Part shown: positions 9,679-22,657 of the stretch, piece by piece
How the letters are laid out: every line of letters starts with the position of its first letter
Position numbering within the stretch: the stretch's first letter is position 1
Source: Scedosporium boydii
Lineage: Eukaryota; Ascomycota; Sordariomycetes; Microascales; Microascaceae
Direction of reading: 5' to 3'
Length of the DNA stretch: 64,000 bases
Assembly (NCBI GenBank): GCA_002221725.1
Contig: NJFT01000013.1
Coordinates: forward strand, 248,001 to 312,000
Translations under genes and position numbers: made by a program
Notes under the pieces: model-generated
The model's input: the letters and a program-made list of their open reading frames with translations, nothing else
The model's database searches: none
What the model was told of the DNA's origin: nothing

Positions 9679-11754
9679 TTATAGCTGGCGTTTTGTCCTG
9701 GCTGGGCTCCCAGCCCTGCTCCTTCGTCCAACATTCAGTATCTGTGCTTGAACGGCCAGCCTCTCCCGGCTCTCGGTCCTCGCAGCTAGTCCATTACGGC
9801 CAAGAAACAGGCCTGTATGCGCTTCATCAAATCGTTCTGCCGTCGTCTTCGGCGTAAGAAGACCAGAAGACATGGCCGTAAGAGGCCGGCGGAAGGCGTC
9901 GGAGTCATCGGTATCTATCTCGGATAAGCTATGTTCTCCAGCACCACCTTCTTCCAGAATCCTCTCATAAACGTTCCGGTTATCCCCAAACAGCTTGTTT
10001 GCGAAAGGGAATATCCTGCCAATTAACCTCGGGCAGCAACGTCGGCGATAATGGCGGGGTGCTGAAACGAGGCGCGCATAAATCCTCGTCCTTCTTTCTC
10101 GGCGACAAAGCAGTACCAGGGCAAGGACAAGCCCAATGAGGCAAAGAATTGGGAGAATTGTCCTCGGGTACATCTGACCTCCTGTCATGTGGGTCTTCGA
10201 ATCCGAGTCCGGGCCGTCCGAGAAAGTTCCGGGCGAATACTCAAAATCAAGCGGAACACCGGGTAGATTCCTTCCTAATCCAACCGGGAGGTTGTCGCCG
10301 ACAGGTCTTATCTGGCCGCAGGCATACAAAAGCATCTGTCCGAGAGTCCAGCTAAGCTCCGTTCCGTCAATTTTATTGAGCGGCCTGAAAGAATCCGGAA
10401 AGCCTGCTTCCGTACCCTTGCGGCCTGTTTGTTGGGAAATATTGAACCCAGCCACTGATGGAGGATCCAATCTTAATCGAGGAATACCAACTCCCTCATG
10501 AAGGATGTTGATGAGCCACGACGCCTTGAAGCAAGCATCTTGCGCATTCCGTAATTTTTCAAACGGATCCTTCTTCCGGGGTAGGATATCATTCGCAATG
10601 TCATTCCAATCCCTGTTGCAGAATTCCATTACCGTCTCCTGGTAGGTCATTAGATCATAAGACTTGGCTCCAGCCGTCTTCAAGAAATTATGAGTCATGT
10701 GCCAGTATTCAGATATGCCAACGAAGCGACTGACTCGGAAATCGATAGCCGGCGCATGCTTTCCGTTGAAGAGACAGGGAGTCTCCTCGCAAACAGTGTC
10801 CTTTCCAAGAAGTGGAAGTGTTAGGCGCAGACACTCCAGGAAATCGCCCGTGCCAACAAGGATATCTCTATCGGCAATCGTCTCCTCCAGGTCCGACGAG
10901 CCACCTTCAACCGTAATTCGTAGGCCATTGGGCATGCAGGGGTCGGGGAACTCGTGGCTGTCGTCTGCGATATACTTTTCTTTAAGGCCTTCGATAAATC
11001 TTTGTCGCGCGACATTTGCCCCAAATCCCAGGAATGAAGCAGAGAAGACTCTATATTCTCTCATACTCCCATCGAGGTTTCGCAAGCGTACTAATTTCAG
11101 GTCATCCGCATGTTTTTCTGTCTCTGTAGCATTAGGGGCGTAGACGATTTGAGCAGATGCTCCTCCCATATCCAAGAAGCCATATGTATCACGGCTATCG
11201 TTCAGCAGCCCATTGACATTATTAGTCAAACCTCCAAGTAAATAGTTGGCTGCAAGCCAACCATAGACTCCTTCAGTCTCGCCCGTGATAACCCGCACAT
11301 GCGTTTCACAGTCACTGACAAGAAACTGGCTGGAATTCCGGATATAGTTGCAAACCTCACGCAATAGACTGGTCTGATGTCCTTGTGTAACCATGCGCAT
11401 ACCTGCAGTTGCCATAAAAAAGATGGGGGTCCCGGATCGTTCGCTGAACGGGATGGCATCGGTTGCAGCATCGAGAAGGGGTTGAAGATGGCCTGGGCCA
11501 ACCTCAGCAATCTTGTCGACAAAGGTTGAGAGACCCGGGTGAATCTTATAGACCTTGGTGTGTGTTAGGCGAGGGAGCGCTTTGGATTTGGGGATCGATG
11601 CAATCTCTCCCTGGGCATCCCATCGGTAAACGTGAACGCGGGTCCCAGAGGAACCTGCGTCAATCGCGACACCCCATCGCCCTACGAATGACGGCCGAAT
11701 TAGTATACATGGGGGCGATTATCAAACACAAGGTGGCTCACGTTTGCGCTGCAT
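9679..11754 (-). CDS. YND1: Ynd1-type Golgi apyrase (GDA1/CD39 nucleoside diphosphatase), one intron
   Basis: Exons 11754-11742 (13 nt) and 11681-9679 give 671 residues; yeast Ynd1 has 630. The 60-nt intron has donor GTGAGC, branch TACTAAT and acceptor CGTAG. The tiny first exon supplies MQRK and places apyrase conserved region 1 (DAGSSGTRVHVYRW) at residues 12-25, as in Ynd1. ACR2 is FMATAGMRM (about 93-101), ACR3 ITGETEGVYGW (about 136-146, with the catalytic Glu), ACR4 GFLDMGGASAQ (about 174-184) and ACR5 FVGISEYW (about 326-333). One transmembrane helix lies at about 514-531, followed by a basic, Arg-rich cytosolic tail of about 140 residues. The enzyme removes GDP/UDP in the Golgi lumen so that nucleotide-sugar transport and glycosylation can continue. 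The start lies only about 100 bp from the RIPed AT block. Confidence 0.93.
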
Positions 11755-13388
11755 TGGGGCTTCCGTGGAGATGGGAGATATGGATTCCCGCGCGAGCTAG
11801 TTAAGGCGGCGGAAGAGACGTGTCGATGAAGTCATTCCTCTATTAATTAACGAGCCCCTACGTAGATAGTAGGCTAATAGTTCTATAATGTAAATATATA
11901 AAAAGAATTATATAATATATTATAATTCGACTTATAAATATTAATATTATAAGTATTAATATTATAATTTAATTTATAAATATTAATATTATAAATATAA
12001 AAAGTATATATTATAGTTTTCAAAAAACTATTTTACTATTAAATATAAATAATAAATTATAATTAAAAAAATAAGATAATATAGCTTACTTACTTTAAAG
12101 TTAATATTTATTAATAAGTTATTTATAAAACTAGTAATTACTTATATAATAAATATAATATTATTAATAAAATTATATATTAAATTTTTAAAATAAATAA
12201 ATATATTATTATAAAAGTAAAATTATTATATTTTAAATATATAAATAATAATAGTTTATTATTATTTATAATTTAAAATAATATAAAAAATTTATATTTT
12301 AATAAAATTAAAAGTTAAATAAATATTAATTAAAAATATTTACTTATTTTTTTAAAAAAATAAAATTATTAGTAAAGTAAAATAATAACTATTAATATAT
12401 TACTTTTAAAATAAATTAGTTTTTATTTTAATTATTTAAAAATAATATTTATAAGAAAATAATATTTATAATATATAAATATAAACTTTTATAAATTTAT
12501 AATAATAAATAAAAAAAGTTTATTTATAAATTTTATAATTTTAATTTTTATTAAATAATTTCTCTATTTTTATATAAATTTATATTAATAAAGAAATACT
12601 TTATAGTTTATAATATATTAATTTAATTAATTTTAAAAAATTAATTTTATATTAAATTATTATTATAAAAAATAAATTATTATATTTAATAAATAATTAT
12701 TATAATTTTAATAATTAAAAACTTTTAAAAATTTATAGTTAAATATTTAAATAATATAATTTAATAAAATATTTTTTTATTTAAATTATTAAATTAAAAA
12801 ACTTTCATTAATATTTTTTTAAAAATATTATTTTTATAAAAACTAAATTATAAAAATTTTTATTAAAAAAAAAAAACTAAAAATAAATTTAAAAATAAAC
12901 TTTATAATTATTAAAAGATATTATAAAGAGAATTTAATAAAAATTCTAAATATATTATAATTAAATTTTAAATATTATTAATTTTAAAAAGAAGTAATAA
13001 AAGTAATTAACTTAATTAAAAATAGAAAGTAAAGTACTTATATAACTAGAAAGTAAGTTATAGATAGTTAAAAAGATAATAAAGCTTTTAAAAATAATTT
13101 AAATTTATTTTCTAAATTAAAGTCTTATTAATAATTTTATAATTAAATTTATTACTTCTATAACTAGATTTTAAATAACTTTTTAACTTATAATTATATA
13201 AAAAAACTTATCTTTAATTAAGTTTCTTTACAATTTATAAATAATATTATTATAAGTTTTTAGCTTTTTTATAATAAAGATATCTTTTTTATTTATAAAT
13301 AATTAATATATATATTATTTAAAGAAATAATTATCTTTAAAACTATTTAAAACTTATAAATTATAAATATTTTATTTTCTTTAAAAAA
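11755..13388. other. Euchromatin/RIP-block boundary and extreme AT tract
   Basis: The base composition flips within about 100 bp (11830-11900). From there to 13388 the sequence is almost only A and T, with scattered C in CT and G in AG context and almost no CA or TG. No coding remnant can be read. Short repeated words (for example TAAATATTAATATTATAA near 11935-11995) suggest decayed repeats. No gene is seen. Confidence 0.8.
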
Positions 13389-13961
13389 TATTACTATATT
13401 TAAGTAAAATAATATTATAAAAAAAATATTATAAAATTAAAAAATATAAAATAAAAAAAAATCATTTTAAAAACTAGTTTTTAAAAGAACTAAAATAAAG
13501 GCTTAGAAGAACTAAAATAGAAACTTAGCCTCTAAAAGAACTAAAATAGAAACTTAGCTTCTAAAAGAATTAAAATAGAAACGTGGCTTCTAGAAGAACT
13601 AGAATAAGAAACCTAAAAATAACTTTCTGAGAACTAAGAAATAAAAATAAAAACATAATATATTCGATGACGTGGGCACTCGAACGATGTATTTAATAAC
13701 GTGTTCGAGTTCTAGGGTATTTAAGAAGTAATGAAGTTACTTTTCAATCTTTCTATAAGAAGAAATCGTCTATATATAGACCTATTTCCTCCCTCTTTCT
13801 TTCTAGCTTTAGAAATAGAAGAATAAGAATTATATAGATACTATTCTAATATAATTACTTCTTTATATCTTTATTTTTTCTTTCTTTTACTTCTTTTTTT
13901 TATTAAGAACTTTTAATAGTAAAAAACTATTTTTTTTTTATTTTCTTTTATAACTTTAAGA
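13389..13961 (-). repeat. Family-A LTR-like repeat, copy 1
   Basis: Minus is defined as opposite to the TATA-containing orientation TCTTAAAG...GTAATA. The element starts TATTACTATATTTAAG and ends CTTTAAGA, flanked by AAAAA on both sides (5-bp duplication, low complexity). It carries the family palindrome GTCTATATATAGAC (slightly mutated) and blocks related to AGTTCTTCTAGAGGCT. Confidence 0.75.
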
Positions 13962-14648
13962 AAAAATATATTTATATTTTAAATAAAAGTACTATCTTTA
14001 TTAAAAATATATTTTTATTATAAAAAATTATATAATATATTTTTAATAAATTAATAAATATAAATAAATTTAACTTATTAGATAATTATTTTCTTTTAAT
14101 TTTTATTAACTATTAAATATAAAGCTTTAATATTAAAAGTTATAAAAAATATAAAAAAAATAGTTTTTTATTATTAAAATTTTTAAAAAAGTAAAAAAGT
14201 AAAAAGGGAAAATAATTATATAAAAATAGTTATTATATTAAAAAATAATATTAAAAAAAGTCTTTATTTTTCTATTTCTAATACTAAAAAAAAGAAAGTA
14301 TAATAATATTACTTAAGAGTAGAGTAATAAGGAGAATTTAGTCGAAGATATTCTTCTTTATATAATTATATATATTAAAGGGTTTAAAGTCTTATTATAG
14401 AGGTAATAGATTCCAATTATAAAATTACAAGTAAGACTTTAGCTTAGAAAATAAACTTAAATTATTTTCTAGCTTTCTTTATTTCCTAAAAGCTTTACTA
14501 TTCCTTTAGCTATCTAAAACTTACTATTAGATAATATAATTACTTTACTCCTTTCTTTTAACTAAATTAATTACTCTTATTACTTCTTTCTAAAAGTTAA
14601 TAATACTTTTAGTCTAGTTATAGTATATTTAAAATTCTTATTAAATTT
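13962..14648. mobile_element. RIPed element fragment (repeat F, part 1)
   Basis: About 690 bp of RIPed sequence. The stretch 14330-14648 aligns by eye with 24690-24877 plus 25375-25560, so it belongs to a repeat present at least twice in the window. No protein relic could be read. Confidence 0.5.
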
Positions 14649-15186
14649 TCTTAAAGTTATAAAAGAAAATAAAAAAAGAATAGTTTTTTACTATTAAAAA
14701 TTTCTTAAGAAAAGAAAGAAGTAAAAGAAACGGAAAATAAAGGTATAAAAAAGTAATTATATTAAAATAGTATCTATATAGTTCTTATTATTTTATTTCT
14801 AAAGCTAGAAGGAAAGGGGGAGGTAACGGGTCTATATATAGACGATTTCTTCTTATAGAAAGATCGAAAAGTGACTTCGTTACTTCTTAGATGCCCCAGA
14901 GCTCGAACACGCCATCGAATACATCGTTCAACTACTTACATCATCGAATATATTATATTTTTATTTTTATTTCTTAGTTCTCGGAAAGTTATTTTTAGGT
15001 TTCTTATTCTAATTCTTCTAGAAGCTACGTTTCTATTTTAGTTCTTTTAGAAGCTAAGTTTCTATTCTAGTTCTTCTAAGCCTTTATTCTAATTTTTTTA
15101 AGAACTAGTTTTTAAAATAACTTCTTTTTTTATTTTATATTTTATAATATTTCTTTATAATATTATTTTACTTAAATATAGTAATA
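14649..15186 (+). repeat. Family-A LTR-like repeat, copy 2
   Basis: Starts TCTTAAAGTTATAAAAG and ends AAATATAGTAATA, flanked by AATTT on both sides (14644-14648 and 15187-15191), which fixes the ends. It is inverted relative to copy 1. Confidence 0.8.
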
Positions 15187-16391
15187 AATTTCTCTATAAT
15201 ATTTTTATAGTACTTTTTAATAATTATAGAATTTATCTTTAAATATATTCCTAGTCCTTCCTAGTAGCACTCCTTATATTACTTTCCTAAAACCTTAGGT
15301 AACCTCTTATATAAAAAGTTTTTAAGTAGAGTTTACTTTTAGCTTATTTAAAGTAGTTATTAGTACCCTTAGTAAAAAACTTTCTACTTTCTTAGTAATT
15401 AAAAATTAAGTAATATTTTAAAATAAATTTATATTTCAAACCTTATAAAAATCTTATCTCTCTCTACTCTCTAAATAGTCTAAAGAAAATTATATAATAT
15501 AGATCTTCTAACTTATTTTTAAAAGTTTACTATTATAAAAATAGCTAGAAATAAGCTATATATAAAGCTAGCTTTAATATTAACTTTTAATAATATTTCT
15601 TTATAACTAAGCCTTTTACTAGCTTAATTAAAATATATATTATTTTAAACTCTTATAATATAAAAATTTTAATTACTTTTTTCTTAATATAAAGTCTTTA
15701 TATAAATTTCTTCTATTTTTAACTTCTTTAATTATATTAAGTCTTTTTTTATATAATTATATATATATATATATATATTGAAATTTACTATAATAGTATA
15801 TTAAAAAATTTTTTCTATATTAGCTATTGTTTTTATAATTATAAAAATTTTCCTTATTACTAAGTTAAGCCTAGAATCCTTATAGAGAAGGAGGTTCTTT
15901 TTAAATATTATAAAGTTAAAGTTATTACTATATATATAAAAATTTTAATAAATATTATATATTTCTCTTAACTTTTTCTCCTTTCTTCTTTTTTTCTAGT
16001 TTTAACTCTTATTATAACTAGATTCTAATAGTTTTTCAACTACTTATATTTACTATAATATCTAATCTTTTAAAAGATATTACTATTACTATTATAATTA
16101 TCTTAAAAACTATAAATACTATTTTTTATAAAGAAGATAGATAACTTATTAAGCTTAGTCTTAAGCCTTATTTTACTTACACCCTCTACCTCTACTATAA
16201 TCCTACTATTATATATTATATCTCCTCTTCTAAAACTTTTTATAGCTTTTACTAGTTTTTAGTCTTTTACTATTTACTTATTAATATATTAAATATATTT
16301 TCTTCTATTTTTAAAATATAATTTAAAAAGTTTTTTTTTTTTAAAGAAGGTAATAGAAAATATCTTTAATAAAGTTTTTAATAAGACTTTT
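15187..16391. mobile_element. RIPed unidentified transposon sequence (repeat F, part 2)
   Basis: Continues repeat F after the family-A insertion: 15190-15260 matches 25560-25620. It contains a (TA)n run near 15746-15779. Protein relics are not readable; the class is unknown. Confidence 0.5.
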
Positions 16392-17045
16392 TATTACTAT
16401 ATTTAAGTAAAATAACTTTATAAAAAAAATATTATAAAATTAAAAATATAAATAAAAAGAAATTATTTTAAAAACTAGTTTTTAAAAGAACTAGAATACA
16501 AGCCTAAAAGAACTTGAATAGAAACTCAGCTTCTAGAAAAACTAGAATAGAAACTTAGCCTCTAAAAGAACCGAAATAGAAATATAGCTTCTAGAAGAAT
16601 TAAAATAAAAAACTTAAAAATAACTTTCCGAGAACCGAAAATAACAATAGAAATAAAGTTTACTAGTAAACTTAAAAACCTATTTTTAATATAATTAAAA
16701 AACAAAAATAAAAATATAATATATTTAATAATAAAAACTTCTAAAATAACGTATTTAATAACGTAGGTACTTGAATAATGTATTTGATAACGTGTTCGAG
16801 TTCTAGGGTATCTAAGAAGTAACGAAGTCACTTTTCAATCTTTCTATAAGAAGAAATCGTCTATATATAGACCCGTTTCCTACCTCTTTCTTTCTAGCTT
16901 TAGAAATAGAAGAATAGAGACTATATAAATACTATTTTAATATAATTACTTTTTTATTTTCTCTTTCTTTTACTTCTTTCTTTCTTTAAAAAATTCTTAA
17001 TAATAAAAAACTATTCTTCTTTTATTTCCTTTTTTAACCTTGAAA
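16392..17045 (-). repeat. Family-A LTR-like repeat, copy 3
   Basis: Bounded by CTTTT duplications (16387-16391 and 17046-17050). The end reads AACCTTGAAA, less RIPed than the other copies. It holds an internal extra stretch near 16640-16760 with a partial duplication around the GTATTTAATAACG words. An 89-codon minus-strand reading frame inside it has no protein-like character. Confidence 0.75.
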
Positions 17046-17985
17046 CTTTTATTAAATATAAATTTATATAAAGTTTAAATAAAGCTATTTTAAAGTAAAA
17101 TAAAGCTATTATATAAAATATAAATATTACTAATAGTAATACTTTATTTAAGATATAAACTAGTTATTAGCTTTTAACTTTTTTTAATACATTTTCTCTT
17201 ATATATTAACTTTCTTTAATTTCTTTAAATCCTTTTTAATTAACAAACTTTACTTTTTTTCTAAGTTTTTACTATAATATATAAAAAGTAATATATTTAT
17301 TTCTAGCTATTTTATAATTTATAATTCTTTAAAGATATTATAGTTTATTTTTAAATTATCAATAACTAATTAAAATATATAAAATCTAATATTTAATAAT
17401 ATATAGTTATTATATATAGATATAGCTACTTTTACTATATTTTAATTTTAAAATACTTTTTTAAATATTATTAAATAGTTTTTTAATAAAGAATTCTTTA
17501 TTTAAAATAAGGAATTTAAAGCTATATTTATTTTTTTTAAAAAAATAGCTAGTAGTAATTAGTTTTCAATATTTCTATTATACTCTCTATCTAAATATAA
17601 TAATATTACTAACTTTATAAGTTAAATTAAAAAGATCTTAGATAATTATCTATAAACTAAAATATAAAGCCTCTCTACTTATATTTAGAAGTAAAGCTAT
17701 ATTTAGTTTAATTACTAAAACTCTTTTTAGATATTTATTAATAAATAAGTAGCTAGTAATTATAATAAAAATAATAATTTTATTATAATAATTATAAGTA
17801 ATAAAGAGATTTAAAAAGCTCTTCTTTTTAACTTCTCTATTAAAATTATATTCTTTTTAGCTTCTTTTTAGTCTTTATAGCCTTTAAAGATTTTAAAAAT
17901 ACTTTATTTCTCTTCTAAGAAAATCTCTTTCCTTTTTTAACTAAACTTTTCTTAAATACTATATATATTTCTTAAAGTTTCTCTT
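17046..17985. mobile_element. RIPed unidentified sequence between two inverted family-A copies
   Basis: About 940 bp with CA/TG depletion and no readable protein relic. It is enclosed by A copies 3 and 4 in opposite orientation. Confidence 0.4.
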
Positions 17986-18594
17986 TCTTAAGGTTATAAA
18001 AGGAAATAAAAGAAGAATAGTTTTTTACTATTAAAAATTCTTAAGGAAAGAAAAAACTAAAAGAAAGGAAAAATGAAGATATAAAGAAGTAATTATATTA
18101 GAATAGTATCTATATAGTCTTTATTCTTCTATTTCTAAAGTTGGAAGGAAAGAAGGAGGAAACGGGTCTATATATAGACGATTTCTTTCTATAGAAAAAT
18201 TAAAAAGTAACTTCGTTACTTCTTAGATGCCCTAGAACTCGAACACGCTATCGAATATATTATTTAAGTACTTACGTTATTAAATATATTATATTTTATT
18301 TCTTAGTTCTCGGAGAGTTATTTTCGGAGAGTTATTTTTAGGTTTTTAGTTAAGCTTTATTTCTAAGTTTCTTGTTCTAGTTCTTTTAGAAGCTACATTT
18401 CTATTTTAGTTCTTTTAGAGGCTAAGTTTCTATTCTAGTTCTTTTAGAAGCTAGGTTTCTATTTTAGTTCTTCTAAGCCTTTATTCTAGTTCTTTTAAAA
18501 ACTAGTTTTTAAAATAATTTCTTTTTATTTTATATCTTTTAATTTTATATAATATTTCTTTATAATATTATTTTATTTAAATATAGTAGTAATC
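17986..18594 (+). repeat. Family-A LTR-like repeat, copy 4
   Basis: Starts TCTTAAGGTTATAAAAGG (less RIPed start) and ends near TATAGTAGTAAT. The flanks do not match cleanly, so the target duplication is unclear. It contains a local duplication of the CGGAGAGTTATTTT word near 18310-18340. Confidence 0.7.
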
Positions 18595-20239
18595 TTTAAT
18601 ATATATTAAAGCCTCCTCTTATTTAATAGCTTCCTCTTATTTATTTCTAAAAAAAGGTTTAAAAATATAATATTAGTATTTATTAACCTCTTTAGCTTAT
18701 TTTCTATAATTTTTATATTATTAAAATATTATTACTAGCTTAATATTATTACTTTAAACTTAAATTATAATATTATATCTTTTATATATTATTTTTCCAC
18801 TTTAATTTACTTTAGTTATCTTCTTTTTAATTAATAAGTTCTAGCTTTAGTCTTTTAATATTAAACTTAACCCTTAGCTTTAATATTTATATTTTTAATT
18901 TTAACTATTTATATTATTCTCTTAGATAGCCTTCTTATATTCTAACTCTAGCTCCTTAAAGTTAATAAATCTAAACTTTATTAAAATATCCTTTTACTAA
19001 TATTAACTAGCTTAGTCTTTATAAGAAAGTTTACTCTACTTACTTTTAAAATATAAAGTTTACTCTAAGCTCTTTTTTACTTTTTAACAGTACTCTTTTA
19101 AAGCTAATATCTAAGTAGTAAGTAAAATTTAAAAAAAATATATAGATATTTTCTTATTATTATTATAAGAGTAGTATAAAAGTATCTTATAAAAGTCTAA
19201 TTAAAGTTTATAAGAAATTATTTATAGGTCTAAAGTTATTAGGGTATAAAGTAAGTTATTTTCTAGGCTATAGTAAGATATCTTATATTTTAAATAATAT
19301 ATATTTAAATTAATTTTAATTAAAGTTATATATATTACTTTTTTTTTTACTATAATCTTTATCTTTCTTTTATACTTAATAATAATCTAAGGAGTATTTT
19401 CTAGCCTATCTTTAAATTCTTAGCTACTTTATTCTATAGAAAACCCTACTTACTTTACTAAATACAAATAGTTATTATTTTTATTTTTATAATTTTTTCT
19501 ATTTAGTTATCTACTTATAGATATTAAGCTATAGATAGTCTTTAAGTAATTTTCATATTTTATAAAATTTTATTTAAAACTTACTTATAAAAAGAATATT
19601 TTAATTATTAATAATATTAGTAGATATTTTAAAATAGTATTTAATCTTTTTATAAAAAGTATAAGCTAAATTTAATATTTTTAAAAACTTTTTACTAATA
19701 ATAAACTAGTAAATCTTTATATATTAATTTATAATAATAAAAATTATATTTACTATTTTTTTACTTAAAGTCTAACTCTCTAATAACTTTATAATAAAAT
19801 CTAAACTAATTTCTTAAAATAAGTACTTTAGTAGAGAAAGTAACTTAAGTAAGCTATAAAGCTTATATTTTAAATATTATATTTCTTAGTATTTTAAATA
19901 TATCTTTATATAAAAGTAAATATCTATTTCTAAGTTTCTTTAGTAGAACTTCTATTTTAAAAGCTTTATAATTTTAGAGATTTTTATATAGCCTATATAA
20001 AGGTTATTATAATACCTTTTTAATAGTTTTACTTTTAAAGTCTTTTAATTAGAAATAATAAGCTAGTCTTTATAAAATAATAAACTACTATTTTTAGAAA
20101 AAGGAATATTATCTTTAAATATATTTTAGATCTAATCTATAATCTTTTTATAGTATAAGTTTATTTTTTATAAACTTTTAACTTTTAAATTAAATTTTTT
20201 AGTTAAGTTATTTATTAAAATATATTCTAGTTTTATAAC

Positions 20240-20771
20240 TATTATAGTTATATAAGTAAAAAAAGGAAATAGTAAGTAAAAGTATTTTTAGTAAAATTCT
20301 AGTTAAGTAGAATAGTAGATTTCGTAGTATAAATTTTGCGGTGTAAAATAGAAATAAGAAGAATAACTGATTAATAGTTACTAAAGTAGGTAATAAGAGG
20401 AAGTTGAAAGAATTACTTATTCTATTAAGTTTTAGTTTTAAGAGGAAATTTCTAGTTCTTTAATATTACTTACTTATAACTAAGTATTTTTATTTAGTTT
20501 TATTTTTAGTTTCGGGATTATTATATTCCGGTTTCGATATTATTATATTCTAGTTTTATTTTCGGTTTTTAGTATCAGAATTATTCTATTCCGGTTTTCG
20601 ATATCGGAATTATCCTATTCCGGTTTTTAATATCGAAATCATCTTATTCCGGTTTTTAATATTATTTTTATATATTAGTTTTAAATATTAGTTTTATATA
20701 TTAGTTTTATATATTAGTTTTAGATATTTCTTTATTATAGAGTATATATATATAAAATATTTTTTATAATA
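20240..20771 (+). repeat. Family-B solo LTR, copy 1
   Basis: Starts TATTATAG and ends TTTTTATAATA, with perfect ATAAC duplications at 20235-20239 and 20772-20776. It has GCGGTGTA words near 20335 and four to five units related to TATTCCGGTTTTNAATATCG between 20520 and 20660. It is inserted in retrotransposon E. Confidence 0.8.
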
Positions 20772-22058
20772 ATAACTTTTCGAGCTTTATATTAAAAAGT
20801 AACTTATCTTTAAGTTAAAGCTTTTAGTAGTATAAGTTTAATAAGTAAGAGGTTATAACTCTTTCTTATTTAGTATTTTTCTATAAGTAGCTCTCTATAT
20901 CTTTAATACTTAACTTTATTAAAGATTAGAGTATATTTAGTTTTATTATACTTTATAGATTTTATTATAGCTAGAATAGACTTTTCCTAAAATTTACTTT
21001 AGCTAGTCTTTTTTAGCTCTTTAGTAAAATATACTTTAAACTAAGACTACTAATACTTAACTTATTCTAAATAATTTTTTTTTTTATACTTATTTAGGTT
21101 TTACTTCTTTCTTCTAAAAATTAAGATTAAGTTTAAATAATTTATCTAAGTTAGCTTTTTACTATTTAATAATAATTAAAGCTTTTCTACTAACTTTTTA
21201 ATAACCTTTTAGTAATTTAATTCTTCTTCTATATAGTTAGGTCTTCTTAATAGTAAGTCTATAAAATTAATCTTTTTAAAATAATATTTTATTTTAAAAT
21301 TAAAAGCTATAAAATTTATTACTTATTATAATAACTTTTTTTAAAGATCTTTTATTAAAGTATTTACTATACTATATAATATTTAATAATCTATAAAAAC
21401 TTTAAATAAAAGTACCTTTTTAAAATAATAATACTAGTTTTTTAAACTTTTAATAATTACTAAAAGTTTTTATTAGTTAATTAATAACTTATCTCTTTTT
21501 AGTTTTTATAAGCTTATAAAATTCAAAGGGAATAAAATATTATTATATATTAAATAATTAAAAAAAGATAATAGAAATTATATAGATAGAAGTATTAGTT
21601 TCTATTTAGGTTTCTTAATTAATATCTTAATATTATAATACTAAACCTTCTATAAAAGCTTATTTTAGCTAATAAAAAGCCTTTATAACTTCTTTTATCT
21701 AAATTAACTCTCCTTTCTTAATCCTATTCTAGCTCCTCTTTAGTAGAGAAGTAATTAAGTAAGTTATTATAAAGTATTTAAAGATAAATTTTTAATAAAA
21801 ATTTATAAATCTAAGAAAAACTTAAATATCTTAAAATAACTTTAGTTCTAGCTAGTCCTAAATTAATTAAATTTATATAAGGTCTATTTAAACTTTATTT
21901 CTTTAATAATATAATTAAAAAAATATTACCTCTTTTTAGAAAAATCTATATTTCTTAGTATTTATATAAAGTAAAACTTTATATGAATACTTTAAAACTT
22001 TAGTTAAGTATCTTTAATAAGCTTTTTAAGTTTTTAAAAAAATTAGAATATTATTAAA

Positions 22059-22657
22059 TATTACTATATTTAAGTAAAATAATATTATAAAGAAATATTA
22101 TAAAATTAAAAAGATATAAAATAAAAAGAAGTTATTTTAAAAACTAGTTCTTAAAAAAAACTAAAATAAAGACCTATAAAAACTAAAATAGAAACTTCTA
22201 GAAAAATTAGAAAAGAAACCCAGCCTCTAGAAGAACTAAAATAGAAACTTAGCTTCTAAAAGAACTGAAATAGAAACGTAGCTTCTAGAAAAACTAGAAT
22301 AAGAAACCTAAAAATAACTTTCCGAGAACTAAGAAATAAAAACAAAAATATAATATATTCGATGACGTAAGTACTTAAATAATGTATTCGATAGCGTATT
22401 CGAGCTCTAGGGTATCTAAGAAGTAACGAAGTTACTTTTCGATCTTTTTATAAGAAGAAATTATCTATATATAGACTTGTTTCCTCTCCCTTTCCTTCTA
22501 ACTTTAGAAATAAATAAATAAGGACTATATAGACACTATTCTAATATAATTACTTTTTTATATTTTTATTTTCCTTTTTTTTTACTTCTTTCTTTTCTTA
22601 AAAATTTCTAAATAGTAAAAAACTATTCTTCTTTTATTTTCTTTTATAACTTTAAGA
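22059..22657 (-). repeat. Family-A LTR-like repeat, copy 5
   Basis: Bounded by TTAAA on both sides (22054-22058 and 22658-22662). It sits in the YLDD catalytic region of the minus-strand reverse transcriptase relic, whose reading resumes on the other side. This is independent proof that the ends are right. Confidence 0.85.

Noticed and set aside
16562..16831. 89-codon minus-strand reading frame in the AT block
   Set aside because: It lies wholly inside family-A copy 3 and reads as low-complexity Ile/Phe/Tyr text with no conservation between A copies.
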